From Lachnospiraceae bacterium (lineage in GTDB: Bacteria > Bacillota > Clostridia > Lachnospirales > Lachnospiraceae), in NCBI GenBank assembly GCA_910575835.1, contig CAJTGB010000015.1:49193-113192 (forward strand): a DNA stretch of 64,000 bases, in the 5' to 3' direction. The position numbers and the translations under genes were made by a program. A model generated the notes under the pieces. That model saw only the letters and a program-made list of their open reading frames with translations. It did no database searches and was not told where the DNA came from. This document shows, piece by piece, positions 16,803 through 25,015 of the stretch; position 1 is the first letter of the stretch; every line of letters begins with the position of its first letter.

Positions 16803-19055
16803 ATGGAGAAGAAGGTTGAGATACTTGCGCCTGCAGGATCAATGGACAGTCTTAAGGCGGCTGTCTGCGCAGGCGCGGATGCGGTCTATATAGGCGGTAC
16901 GAGATTCGGGGCAAGAGCCTATGCGAAGAATCTGACGGAGACGGAACTTCTCGGGGCTATTGATTATGTTCATATCCACGGCCGGAGGATCTACCTGACG
17001 GTCAACACGCTGCTTAAGGAGGCGGAGATCGGTCAGTTGTATGATTATCTTCTGCCGTATTATCTGGAAGGGATCGACGGGGTGATCGTTCAGGATATCG
17101 GGGCGGTCGCTTATCTGAGACAGTATTTCCCCAAGCTGCCGCTACATGCAAGCACCCAGATGACGATCACAGGGGAAGACGGGGCGGCGTTTATGAAGGA
17201 GAAGGGAATTACGAGGGTGGTTCCGGCAAGGGAGCTGTCTCTTCCTGAGATCCGAAGGATGAAGGAGAAGACGGGTCTTGAGATCGAGTGCTTCGTGCAC
17301 GGGGCGTTGTGTTACTGTTATTCCGGGCAATGCCTGTTAAGCAGCATGATCGGCGGGAGAAGCGGTAACCGGGGGCAGTGCGCCCAGCCCTGCCGCCTGC
17401 CTTACCGCGCGGAGGGAGAGAGGGAGGCAGATCTTATGAGTCTTAAGGATCTGTGTACCATCGAGATGCTGCCGGAGCTTATCGAAGCGGGTATCGATTC
17501 CTTTAAGATCGAGGGGCGGATGAAGCAGCCGGACTATGTGTATACGGTAGTGGGGATGTACCGGAAATACGCGGATCTCTGGCTTAAGACGGGAGCTTGC
17601 ATGGATTCGGCCGGCGCCTGCCGTAAGGATAAGAAAGGATACCGGGAATCCTATAAGGTATCGGCGGCGGATAAGGAGACGCTTTTCAAGGCTTATCAGC
17701 GCAGGGGTTACACAGAAGGGTACTATAAGCAGCACAACGGGAAGAATATGATCTCGCTGCAGCGCCCAGATACCCTTAAGGAAGAAGAAAGAGTCTGGGA
17801 CTGTAAAATAAAAGAAAAAATTAATGGTAATTTAATACTTTCTCCCGGCAGGCGTGCTAAACTGGTATTGTCCTGCGGCGGACATCAGGCAGAGTGCAGG
17901 GGAGAGACGGTGCAGCCTGCCCTTAAGCAGCCTCTTCTTGCGGAGCGGGCCGAAAAGCAGATGCAGAAGACCGGCAATACGGAATTTGAGTTTGAACGGC
18001 TTGAAGTTTCGGTTGAAGGAGAAGTATTTCTTCCGATGCAGGCGTTGAACGAACTGCGAAGGAACGGGATAGATGCGCTTACGGAGTGTATTCTTAAGGA
18101 ATATAAGAGGAGCGGGGCAGATCTTGCGGATATGCCGTGCAAAGACGGGGCCGTCAGGATACCTTCGGGCGGCGGGAAAGATATAAGAAGAGAAGAACGG
18201 GAGACAGAAGCGCCCCGGAATGTTTTGCAAACGGCGTATCTGGTGCAGACCGCCGGGCAGTTGGAGGCTTTAGCGTCCTGCGGATATGCGGATGTGATCT
18301 ATGCGGACGACGGGCTTGGGATATCCGAAGCAGAGTGGACGCGTATGGTCAGCCGGCTTAAGGCGGACGGATGCAGGGTGTATCTTGCGATGCCTTATAT
18401 CTTCCGGGCAAAGGCTGCGCAGGGATGGGAAGAACGTTATGATGAGATCGTATCCGTATATGACGGCGTGCTGATCCGCAATTGGGAGAGTTATCAGTGG
18501 CTTAAGCGGCACGGGTATGAGAAGGAGATCCGTTCGGATCACAATCTGTATGTATTTAACAGATATGGCAAGACTTTTATGGAGGATGCCGGTATCAGCG
18601 TATATACTGTACCGCTGGAGCAAAACGCCAGGGAACTAAGGGAGCTTGACATCAGAGGTGCGGTTCTCGGAGTCTACGGTTATCAGCCGGTGATGGTCAC
18701 TGCAAACTGTATCCGAAGAACGGAAGGGCAATGCCGGAATGTACCTTTTGCGGGCGGAAGTACGGGAGAATATCTCTATATCCGCGACCGCTATCAGAAG
18801 AGGTTCGTGGTAAGAAGCTGCTGCCGGTACTGTTATAATATTATCTACAACAGCGCGCCTCTTTTTCTTGCAGATCAGGCTGAAGAGATCCGGCGGCTCG
18901 CGCCGGGGGAGGTACGGCTTGATTTTACTGCGGAGACGGGAGAGGAAGCGCGGCGTATCGCAGAACTATATGCCGACGCGTTTATCCGTCAGAGGAATGT
19001 AAGTCTGCCGAAGTCCGAATATACGAGGGGACATTTTAAACGGGGAGTAAAGTAG
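16803..19055 (+). CDS. U32 family peptidase (collagenase-like) with DUF3656
   Basis: About 750 aa from ATG 16803, which has AGGAGAGG upstream. The N-terminal U32 domain has VEILAPAGSMDSLKAAVCAG, the signature ECFVHGALCYCYSGQCLLSS with its cysteines, SGNRGQCAQPCRLPY, and SFKIEGRMKQPDYVYTVV. A DUF3656-like middle region and a second barrel-like part follow (NWESYQWLKRHGYEKEIRSD) and a CCRYCYNIIYN cysteine motif near the end. U32 proteins include RlhA and TrhP, which hydroxylate rRNA and tRNA; the long bipartite form is typical of Clostridia. Its true activity is uncertain. Confidence 0.88.
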   Translation: MEKKVEILAPAGSMDSLKAAVCAGADAVYIGGTRFGARAYAKNLTETELLGAIDYVHIHGRRIYLTVNTLLKEAEIGQLYDYLLPYYLEGIDGVIVQDIGAVAYLRQYFPKLPLHASTQMTITGEDGAAFMKEKGITRVVPARELSLPEIRRMKEKTGLEIECFVHGALCYCYSGQCLLSSMIGGRSGNRGQCAQPCRLPYRAEGEREADLMSLKDLCTIEMLPELIEAGIDSFKIEGRMKQPDYVYTVVGMYRKYADLWLKTGACMDSAGACRKDKKGYRESYKVSAADKETLFKAYQRRGYTEGYYKQHNGKNMISLQRPDTLKEEERVWDCKIKEKINGNLILSPGRRAKLVLSCGGHQAECRGETVQPALKQPLLAERAEKQMQKTGNTEFEFERLEVSVEGEVFLPMQALNELRRNGIDALTECILKEYKRSGADLADMPCKDGAVRIPSGGGKDIRREERETEAPRNVLQTAYLVQTAGQLEALASCGYADVIYADDGLGISEAEWTRMVSRLKADGCRVYLAMPYIFRAKAAQGWEERYDEIVSVYDGVLIRNWESYQWLKRHGYEKEIRSDHNLYVFNRYGKTFMEDAGISVYTVPLEQNARELRELDIRGAVLGVYGYQPVMVTANCIRRTEGQCRNVPFAGGSTGEYLYIRDRYQKRFVVRSCCRYCYNIIYNSAPLFLADQAEEIRRLAPGEVRLDFTAETGEEARRIAELYADAFIRQRNVSLPKSEYTRGHFKRGVK

Positions 19056-19063
19056 GTGAAGAT

Positions 19064-20491
19064 TTGGTAAATATTATTGTTGAAATATCCAAATATCTGA
19101 TGATCGTGCTGATCACGATGTATACATATCATTGCTTCAGCATCTTCGGATATTATGATCCGTTTGACCAGAAACGGATATTGAGAAAACAGAATGCGCT
19201 GATGTTCATGATACATATCGTTGCGTTTATGGTGATGTATCTGCAGAAGGATGATATGAAGATCCTGGCGTTCTATGTGATCCAGACGATCTTATTCGCT
19301 GCGACGATACTGCTGTATCAGATATTGTATCCCCAGTCTTCCAGGCTGGTGGTCAATAATATGTGCATGCTTCTGTGTATCGGGATGATCATACTGGCCA
19401 GGCTGAATTATGAGAAGGCTGTGAAGCAGTATCTTATCGCGGCGGGGGCGGTTGCCATAAGTATGGCGGTGCCGGTGATCATTCGGAAGTTCAAGAAGCT
19501 CTCCGAGTGGAGGAATCTGTATGCAGTCGCAGGGATCGCGTCCCTTGCCATTGTCGTCGTGGTGGGCCGGGTGTCCTACGGGGCGAAGCTTGGATTCACC
19601 ATCGGCGGGATCAGCATTCAGCCGTCGGAGCTGGTGAAGATCATCTTCGTATTCTTTGTGGCGTCCAGCTTCAAGATGTCGCTGGAATTCAGGAATATCG
19701 TGATCACGACGGCGCTTGCGGCGTTCCATGTGCTGATCCTGGTGGTATCTAAGGATCTGGGAGCCGCGCTGATCATATTCGTCGTATATCTGGCAATGCT
19801 CTATGTGGCGACGCACCAGTTTTTGTATGTGGCAGCCGGGGTCGGCGCGGGGAGCGCGGCGTCTGTTGCGGCATATTATCTGTTCAACCATGTAAGGACC
19901 AGGGTGATCGTGTGGAAGGATCCGTTCGCGGCTTATGACAACGGGGGATATCAGGTGGCTCAGTCTTTGTTCGCCATCGGGACGGGCGGCTGGTTTGGGA
20001 TGGGCTTGTTCCAGGGGATGCCGGACAGTATACCGGTTGCGGATGAGGATTTTATCTTTTCGGCTATTGCGGAGGAGCTGGGGCTGATCTTCGCGCTGTG
20101 CATGATCCTGATCTGCGTAAGCTGTTATGTGATGTTTCTGAATATTGCCATGCAGCTTCATAATATGTTCTATAAGATGGTGGCTTTGGGGCTTGGAACC
20201 TGTTATATATTCCAGGCGTTTCTGAATATCGGCGGGGTGACGAAGTTCATCCCTTCTACAGGAGTTACGCTCCCGCTGGTTAGCTACGGAGGAAGTTCGC
20301 TTTTAAGCACCCTGATCATGTTCGCGATCATCCAGGGATTGTATATCGTAAGGGAAGACGAGGAAGAAGATATTGAGAGAAGGAAAAAAGAGAGGCTACG
20401 AGCAAAGAGAAGCAGACAGGCGTATGAAGAGAGCTATGGAAAGAGAAGGAATGACATGGAGAGAGCGCCGCGCGGCAGGCAAAAGAGATAG
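19064..20491 (+). CDS. FtsW/RodA/SpoVE family peptidoglycan glycosyltransferase
   Basis: A 475-aa SEDS protein with about ten membrane helices. Family motifs are VSYGAKLGFTIGGISIQPSELVK region, SKDLGAALIIFVVYLAML, the YQVAQSLFAIGTGGWFGMGL loop, DFIFSAIAEELG and PSTGVTLPLVSYGGSSLL. SEDS proteins polymerise lipid II together with a class B penicillin-binding protein, here encoded by the next, overlapping gene. The start is TTG 19064, weakly supported; ATG 19100 is possible. The C-terminus is very basic. Confidence 0.88.
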   Translation: MVNIIVEISKYLMIVLITMYTYHCFSIFGYYDPFDQKRILRKQNALMFMIHIVAFMVMYLQKDDMKILAFYVIQTILFAATILLYQILYPQSSRLVVNNMCMLLCIGMIILARLNYEKAVKQYLIAAGAVAISMAVPVIIRKFKKLSEWRNLYAVAGIASLAIVVVVGRVSYGAKLGFTIGGISIQPSELVKIIFVFFVASSFKMSLEFRNIVITTALAAFHVLILVVSKDLGAALIIFVVYLAMLYVATHQFLYVAAGVGAGSAASVAAYYLFNHVRTRVIVWKDPFAAYDNGGYQVAQSLFAIGTGGWFGMGLFQGMPDSIPVADEDFIFSAIAEELGLIFALCMILICVSCYVMFLNIAMQLHNMFYKMVALGLGTCYIFQAFLNIGGVTKFIPSTGVTLPLVSYGGSSLLSTLIMFAIIQGLYIVREDEEEDIERRKKERLRAKRSRQAYEESYGKRRNDMERAPRGRQKR

Positions 20492-21902
20492 GAAAAGAGC
20501 CAGGGAGAAAAGGGTAAGGAACAAGGAATTCGCCAGGGTCACGTATATATTCGTGGCGCTGTTCCTTGGGATGATGGGATATATCGTGCAGTTTCAGGTA
20601 GTTAAGAGCCAGGATTTGATCCAGAGTCCGTATAACGCGAGGAAGGATGCTTATGCGGAGCGGGTGGTCCGGGGAGATATCCTTGACAAGAACGGAGTTG
20701 TCCTGGCAACGACCAGAGTAGACGCTGACGGATCGGAGACGAGGGAATACCCTTACGGCAATATGTTTGCCCATGTGATCGGATACAGCGATCACGGCAA
20801 GGCGGGGCTGGAATCAAAGATGAATTTTGAGATGCTTACGTCGAATGCATTTTTCCTTATAAAGCTTAAGGATGAATTCCAGGATCAGAAGAACAGGGGA
20901 GACAGCATCGTGACGACGCTGGATCTGAATCTGCAGCAGGCCGCCTATCATGCGCTGGGCGATTTTAAGGGGGCGGTCGTAGTCATCGAGCCTTCCACGG
21001 GGAAGATTCTTGCGATGGTCTCGAAGCCTGATTTTGACCCTAACGCATTGGAGGCAAATTGGGGATATCTGAATTCCAGCGAGGACAGCGAGCTCCTTAA
21101 CCGTGCGACTCAGGGGCAGTATGCGCCGGGATCTACGTTCAAGGTGGTAACGGCGTTGGAATATATGCGTGAGAATCCGGCATATATGGACTATGGCTAT
21201 AACTGCAGCGGGGTGATCGAGCAGGACGGAGTCGCTATCCACTGTTATGGGGGAAATGTCCATGGGCAGGTCTCATTTGCGGACAGCATGGCTTATTCGT
21301 GCAATACTTCCTTCTGCAGCATCGGTTTGGCGCTTGACGCCGAGCGGTTCAGGAGCACGGCAAAAGAGGTGCTGTTTGATTCCAAGCTGCCTTCAGACCT
21401 CCCCTACAGCCAGAGCAAATTCATGCTGAATGCCGCTTCTGTAAACGGGGAGAAGATGATGACGGCTATGGGACAGGGACAGACCCAGGTCAGCCCGTAT
21501 CATATGGCGCTGATCGCAAGCGCAGTTGCCAACGGCGGGACGCTGATGCGGCCGTATCTGGTGGATTCTATTACGAATTATTCCGGGCAGGAGGTTGAGA
21601 AGAACCTTCCAAAGGAGTACAAAAACCTGATGACGGCGGAGGAAGCGGCTCAATTGAAGCAGTATATGGAGGGAGTTGTGGATTACGGTACGGCGTCAGT
21701 CTTAAGCGGACAGAATTATACGGCGGCGGGGAAGACCGGAACGGCGGAGTACAGTTCTGATAAGGAGAAGGACCATTCCTGGTTCATCGGCATGACCAAT
21801 GTGGATAATCCTGATCTTGCCATCAGTGTGATCATTGAATCTGCGGACGGGGCTGCGAAGGCTGTGAATGTGGCGAAGCAGGTGTTTGACGCTTATTATT
21901 AA
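20373..21902 (+). CDS. Class B penicillin-binding protein (PbpA-type transpeptidase)
   Basis: Up to 509 aa. A basic N-terminus is followed by one membrane helix (ARVTYIFVALFLGMMGYIVQ), the FtsI-type head (VVRGDILDKNGVVLATT) and the transpeptidase domain. Active-site motifs are PGSTFK (SxxK), SCN (SxN) and KTGTAEY. It works with the overlapping upstream SEDS protein to build peptidoglycan. The overlap with that gene is 119 bp if TTG 20373 is the start; ATG 20424 would shorten it to 68 bp. Which start is used is open. Confidence 0.88.
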   Translation: MREGKKRGYEQREADRRMKRAMEREGMTWRERRAAGKRDRKRAREKRVRNKEFARVTYIFVALFLGMMGYIVQFQVVKSQDLIQSPYNARKDAYAERVVRGDILDKNGVVLATTRVDADGSETREYPYGNMFAHVIGYSDHGKAGLESKMNFEMLTSNAFFLIKLKDEFQDQKNRGDSIVTTLDLNLQQAAYHALGDFKGAVVVIEPSTGKILAMVSKPDFDPNALEANWGYLNSSEDSELLNRATQGQYAPGSTFKVVTALEYMRENPAYMDYGYNCSGVIEQDGVAIHCYGGNVHGQVSFADSMAYSCNTSFCSIGLALDAERFRSTAKEVLFDSKLPSDLPYSQSKFMLNAASVNGEKMMTAMGQGQTQVSPYHMALIASAVANGGTLMRPYLVDSITNYSGQEVEKNLPKEYKNLMTAEEAAQLKQYMEGVVDYGTASVLSGQNYTAAGKTGTAEYSSDKEKDHSWFIGMTNVDNPDLAISVIIESADGAAKAVNVAKQVFDAYY

Positions 21903-21938
21903 CTTTTTCATATTTTTGGTATACAAAGAGGGTGGAAT

Positions 21939-22259
21939 ATGAGATACTATAAACATCTTTATCTGGCGGAAGGTATCAGGAAGAAGGAGAAGGTGATCCG
22001 AAAGCTTGAGAAGAATCAACTGCAGATGAATATCCATATCATAACGCTGTCCCAGAATGAGGAGGATCAGTTGGAGATCTATAACTCCATGATATTATTA
22101 CAGCCGGAGTTTCCCCATGATGATTTTTTTGTGGTGGGCATTGCAAAAGGTTATGAAGATGCGGTAGAAATGGTGGAAGAAATCACTCAGGAAGTGTATA
22201 ATAAGACAAAAGGAGCAGACATTCGTTCCTATATATTAGAGAGAGAACAGGAAGAGTAA
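21939..22259 (+). CDS. Conserved hypothetical protein, small alpha/beta
   Basis: A 106-aa soluble protein without membrane segments. A basic N-terminal helix (EGIRKKEKVIRKLEKNQLQM) is followed by an alternating strand and helix pattern (IHIITLSQNEEDQLEIYNSM, FFVVGIAKGYEDAVEMVEEI). GAGGGTGG lies upstream. It ends one base before the DUF2953 gene. I do not recognise a characterised family. Confidence 0.7.
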   Translation: MRYYKHLYLAEGIRKKEKVIRKLEKNQLQMNIHIITLSQNEEDQLEIYNSMILLQPEFPHDDFFVVGIAKGYEDAVEMVEEITQEVYNKTKGADIRSYILEREQEE

Positions 22260-22260
22260 G

Positions 22261-23436
22261 ATGCTACATATTCTATTGCTTATCTTGAAGGTCATAGGGA
22301 TTATATTTGCGGTGATACTGGGGATACTTGTATTACTGGCTTGTGTTGTTCTCTATGTGCCGGTCAGGTATGACCTTAGGGCTTCCTGTGACGGGACGCT
22401 GGCGGGGATCCGTGCAGGCGCCAGGGTAACGTGGCTTCTGCACCTGGTCGGTCTCTATGTGTGTTATGAGGAGAAGGAGCTGACCTGGAGGATACGGATC
22501 GCATGGAAGAACATAAGAAGCGGTCAGGAAGAGAAGAATACGATAAGAGCAGAGGTGGAAACGTATGGCGAAGAAGTGGAAGAGTTACGGGAAGATGCTG
22601 AAGAAACTGCGGAAGAAGAGTATTCCGGTGAAGTTTTGGAAGGTGAAGAAGAGCGCTCCGGTGAAGTTCTGGAAGAAGTCGAAGAGAGGACTGCCGAAGC
22701 TGTGGAAGGTGAAGAAGAGCGTTCCGGTGATGTTTTGGAAGAAGACAGGAAGAGAATTGCCGAAGCTGTGGAAGTCGAAGAAGGGAATTCCGGTGAAGCT
22801 GTGGAAGAAGTCGAAGAGAGGACTGCCAAAGACTGTGAAGATCGTGAAGAAGATTCCGAAGGGAGTGAAGAAGATCGGCGCAGGGAACTGGGCGAAGCTT
22901 CAGTCAATGGGGAGATTCTGGAAGAACAAAGGTCTGTATGGCAGAAAATTGCAGACTTCTGTCATGGCATTTGGCAGAAGATAACCGGACTGTATCGTAA
23001 GATTGCAGGCATTCCCGCGAAGCTGAGAGATGCTGTCAGTAATATACGGGATAAGGCAGAAGCGCTTAAGGGAAAGAAGGACAAGATATTAGATTTCCTT
23101 ACAGACGAGGTCCATAAGAAAGCGTTTGTTAAGGTGAAAGACGAGCTGCTGAGATTGCTTCGGAAGCTGAAGCCGAAAAAGATCTCGGCCAGGGTCCGTT
23201 ATGGATTCGAAGATCCGTCCCTTACGGGAAGGATTCTGGCGGGGATCAGCGTCGCTTATCCGTTTCTGGGAGAGGATGTCGAGGTGTACCCGGATTTTGA
23301 ACGGAGAGTCCTGGACGGGGAGGTCAAGATCGCCGGAAGGATCAGGGCGAGTTATTTCGTGTGGCTTCTGTGGAAGCTTGTGTGGTGTAAGGAGGTCCGT
23401 ATGACGTACCGGCATGTGAGGCAATTCAAATTATAA
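22261..23436 (+). CDS. DUF2953 domain protein with Glu-rich tandem-repeat insertion
   Basis: A 391-aa protein. The N-terminal membrane helix (VIGIIFAVILGILVLLACVV) and VPVRYDLRASCDGTLAGIRA, and the C-terminal PKKISARVRYGFEDPSLTGR with PFLGEDVEVYPDFERRVLDG, match DUF2953. In B. subtilis the family member YtfI precedes YtfJ, as here, so a sporulation or envelope role is likely. Residues about 85-230 are an acidic insertion not typical of the family, with eight 11-residue repeats at residues 123-210. Confidence 0.8.
   Translation: MLHILLLILKVIGIIFAVILGILVLLACVVLYVPVRYDLRASCDGTLAGIRAGARVTWLLHLVGLYVCYEEKELTWRIRIAWKNIRSGQEEKNTIRAEVETYGEEVEELREDAEETAEEEYSGEVLEGEEERSGEVLEEVEERTAEAVEGEEERSGDVLEEDRKRIAEAVEVEEGNSGEAVEEVEERTAKDCEDREEDSEGSEEDRRRELGEASVNGEILEEQRSVWQKIADFCHGIWQKITGLYRKIAGIPAKLRDAVSNIRDKAEALKGKKDKILDFLTDEVHKKAFVKVKDELLRLLRKLKPKKISARVRYGFEDPSLTGRILAGISVAYPFLGEDVEVYPDFERRVLDGEVKIAGRIRASYFVWLLWKLVWCKEVRMTYRHVRQFKL
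22627..22890 (+). repeat. 33-bp tandem repeat (8 units) inside the DUF2953 gene
   Basis: Eight consecutive 33-bp units encode 11-residue variants of GEVLEGEEERS, alternating with AEAVEGEEERS-like units. The DNA is strongly purine-rich. A second plus-strand frame (22565-22984) stays open across the array and would read Lys/Trp-rich 11-mers of VKFWKVKKSAP type. A minus-strand frame (22907-22524) is also open and Ser-rich. Confidence 0.85.
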
Positions 23437-23523
23437 TGTTATAATGAATCCCCGGAATGTCATTGTATCTGATCGTGTGAGATTCAAAAGAAGAGATAAA
23501 AAGTATTAGGAGGATTGGAAAGT

Positions 23524-23928
23524 ATGGCGGAGAATCAATTTAAAGGAGCGGTGGAGGCCCTGTTTCAAGGCATGAACGGAGTGGTCTCATCCAAGACAGT
23601 GGTAGGAGAAGCGATTCATATCGGAGATACTATCATTCTTCCTCTGGTGGACGTATCCTTTGCGGTAGGCGCGGGAGCATTTAACGGAGACAGCAAGGAA
23701 AAGGGCGCGGGAGGACTTGGCGGTAAGATGACTCCGAGCGCAGTGCTTGTAATTCAGAACGGTCATACGAAGCTTGTGAATGTTAAGAATCAGGATACGA
23801 TGACGAAGATTCTGGATATGGTGCCGGATGTGATTGACCGGTTCGGTTCTAAGAAAGAGGAGAAGATGACCGAAGAGGACGTAATGGACATCCTGGATCA
23901 GGCGGAAGAGGGAGATTTTGAAGAATAG
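23524..23928 (+). CDS. ytfJ: GerW/YtfJ family sporulation protein
   Basis: About 134 aa. It matches the YtfJ/GerW family: VVGEAIHIGDTIILPLVDVS and FAVGAGAF, then GAGGLGGKMTPSAVLVIQNG. YtfJ is a forespore protein of the spore inner membrane region needed for normal germination in Bacillus. ATG 23524 is chosen because AGGAGG lies 8 bases upstream; TTG 23515 would be too close to it. The acidic C-terminal tail is EEKMTEEDVMDILDQAEEGD. Confidence 0.9.
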   Translation: MAENQFKGAVEALFQGMNGVVSSKTVVGEAIHIGDTIILPLVDVSFAVGAGAFNGDSKEKGAGGLGGKMTPSAVLVIQNGHTKLVNVKNQDTMTKILDMVPDVIDRFGSKKEEKMTEEDVMDILDQAEEGDFEE

Positions 23929-24007
23929 GCATGAAAGCGGCATGATTTACGCATTTTTGTAAGAGGATACACATATGATATAGAAAACAGTGGCAAGGGT
24001 GGCAGAG

Positions 24008-24145
24008 ATGAAACGGGTAGTGGGTTTCGCCCTGTTCTGTGTGGCGATCGGTATGATACTGGCTCTGATCCTGCCGAACACATTTGTTGAGGTGCTGTGT
24101 ATCATATTGTGTATATTGGCGGGATATAATTTGTTTTGTTGTTGA
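24008..24145 (+). CDS. Small hydrophobic membrane protein (45 aa)
   Basis: A short open frame with ATG 24008 preceded by AAGGGTGG. The product has two hydrophobic stretches (VVGFALFCVAIGMILALIL and VEVLCIILCILAGYNLF) separated by a PNT turn, and ends in Cys-Cys. Similar small two-helix proteins are annotated in other Lachnospiraceae. It lies between ytfJ and rpmB. No function is known. Confidence 0.55.
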   Translation: MKRVVGFALFCVAIGMILALILPNTFVEVLCIILCILAGYNLFCC

Positions 24146-24193
24146 ATGATAATCCATTATTTCCAAAAAAAACCGAAAAAGTATAAATAATAC

Positions 24194-24222
24194 TTGCATT
24201 TCTTCCTCCTATCTGTTAAGAT
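24194..24222 (+). promoter_or_regulatory. Promoter for rpmB
   Basis: TTGCAT (24194-24199) and TAAGAT (24217-24222) with a 17-bp spacer. Confidence 0.65.
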
Positions 24223-24278
24223 ACTAGTGTTGTGAGTCTGCTTGTCAGACTATATATGGAGCGTTAGGAGGTGCAGTC

Positions 24279-24467
24279 ATGGCTAAATGTGCTATTTGTG
24301 AAAAGGGTGCTCACTTTGGGAACAATGTAAGCCACTCTCATAGAAAGACACCAAAGATGTGGAAATCAAACGTTAAATCAGTTCGTGTGAAGACTGAAAA
24401 CGGCGGAACAAAGAAGATGTATGTTTGTACTTCTTGTTTAAAGTCAGGAAAAGTTGAGCGTGCATAA
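24279..24467 (+). CDS. rpmB: 50S ribosomal protein L28
   Basis: A 62-aa ribosomal protein: MAKCAICEKGAHFGNNVSHS, KTPKMWKSNVKSV, and a C-terminal VCTSCLKSGKVERA. The paired CxxC motifs show it is the zinc-binding form of L28. GGAGGT lies upstream, and it has its own promoter and terminator. Confidence 0.97.
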   Translation: MAKCAICEKGAHFGNNVSHSHRKTPKMWKSNVKSVRVKTENGGTKKMYVCTSCLKSGKVERA

Positions 24468-24475
24468 GGTAAGTT

Positions 24476-24510
24476 AAAACTCAGATTTCATTTTGGAATC
24501 TGAGTTTTTA
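24476..24510 (+). terminator. Intrinsic terminator after rpmB
   Basis: AAAACTCAGATT and AATCTGAGTTTT pair around a 9-nt loop and end in a T-run. Confidence 0.9.
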
Positions 24511-24539
24511 TTGTAATATATGGAAAAAGAGGGTATAAT
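24511..24539 (+). promoter_or_regulatory. Promoter for the Asp23-yloV-recG operon
   Basis: TTGTAA (24511-24516) and a perfect TATAAT (24534-24539) are 17 bp apart. The -35 abuts the T-run of the rpmB terminator. Confidence 0.7.
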
Positions 24540-24636
24540 ATTTTTAGTTGGCATCGGTGGGGATTTTGCGGTCTCTGTGCTTACCGGTGCTTTTCGTGAA
24601 TGAATAATATCAGGAAGAAGACAGGAGGTTTCAGAT

Positions 24637-24996
24637 ATGAAAGGATGTATGAGTACGGATCTTGGTATCATTACGATCGATCCGGAGGTTGTTGCAAAGT
24701 ATGCGGGGACCGTTGCAGTCGAGTGTTTTGGAATAGTAGGTATGGCTGCGGTGAATATGAAGGACGGGCTGGTGCATTTGCTGAAGAGGGAGAGCCTGAC
24801 CAAAGGGATCAAGGTTGCGATATCGGAGGAGAATCATATCAGTATCAACTTCCATATTGTTGTCGCATATGGCGTCAGCATTTCAGCCGTAACTGAGAAT
24901 TTGATCAGCAATGTAAAATATAAGGTAGAAGAATTTTCAGGAATGCCGGTAGATAAGATCAATATCTACATTGAAGGCGTCAAAGTCATCGATTAG
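24637..24996 (+). CDS. Asp23/Gls24 family envelope stress protein
   Basis: A 119-aa protein of the YloU/Asp23 type. It starts in a family-typical way (STDLGIITIDPEVVAKYAGT), then has VECFGIVGMAAVN, and ends with VDKINIYIEGVKVID. These are small cytoplasmic proteins that associate with the membrane or with the fatty-acid kinase pathway. AGGAGG precedes the ATG. The order Asp23-yloV-recG is conserved across Firmicutes. Confidence 0.9.
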   Translation: MKGCMSTDLGIITIDPEVVAKYAGTVAVECFGIVGMAAVNMKDGLVHLLKRESLTKGIKVAISEENHISINFHIVVAYGVSISAVTENLISNVKYKVEEFSGMPVDKINIYIEGVKVID

Positions 24997-25015
24997 TTAA
25001 GGAGGAACATAAGAA

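Noticed and set aside
22565..22984. Lys/Trp-rich 139-codon frame as a separate gene
   Set aside because: It lies wholly inside the repeat of the DUF2953 gene and is best explained by the periodic 33-bp DNA; kept only as a finding.
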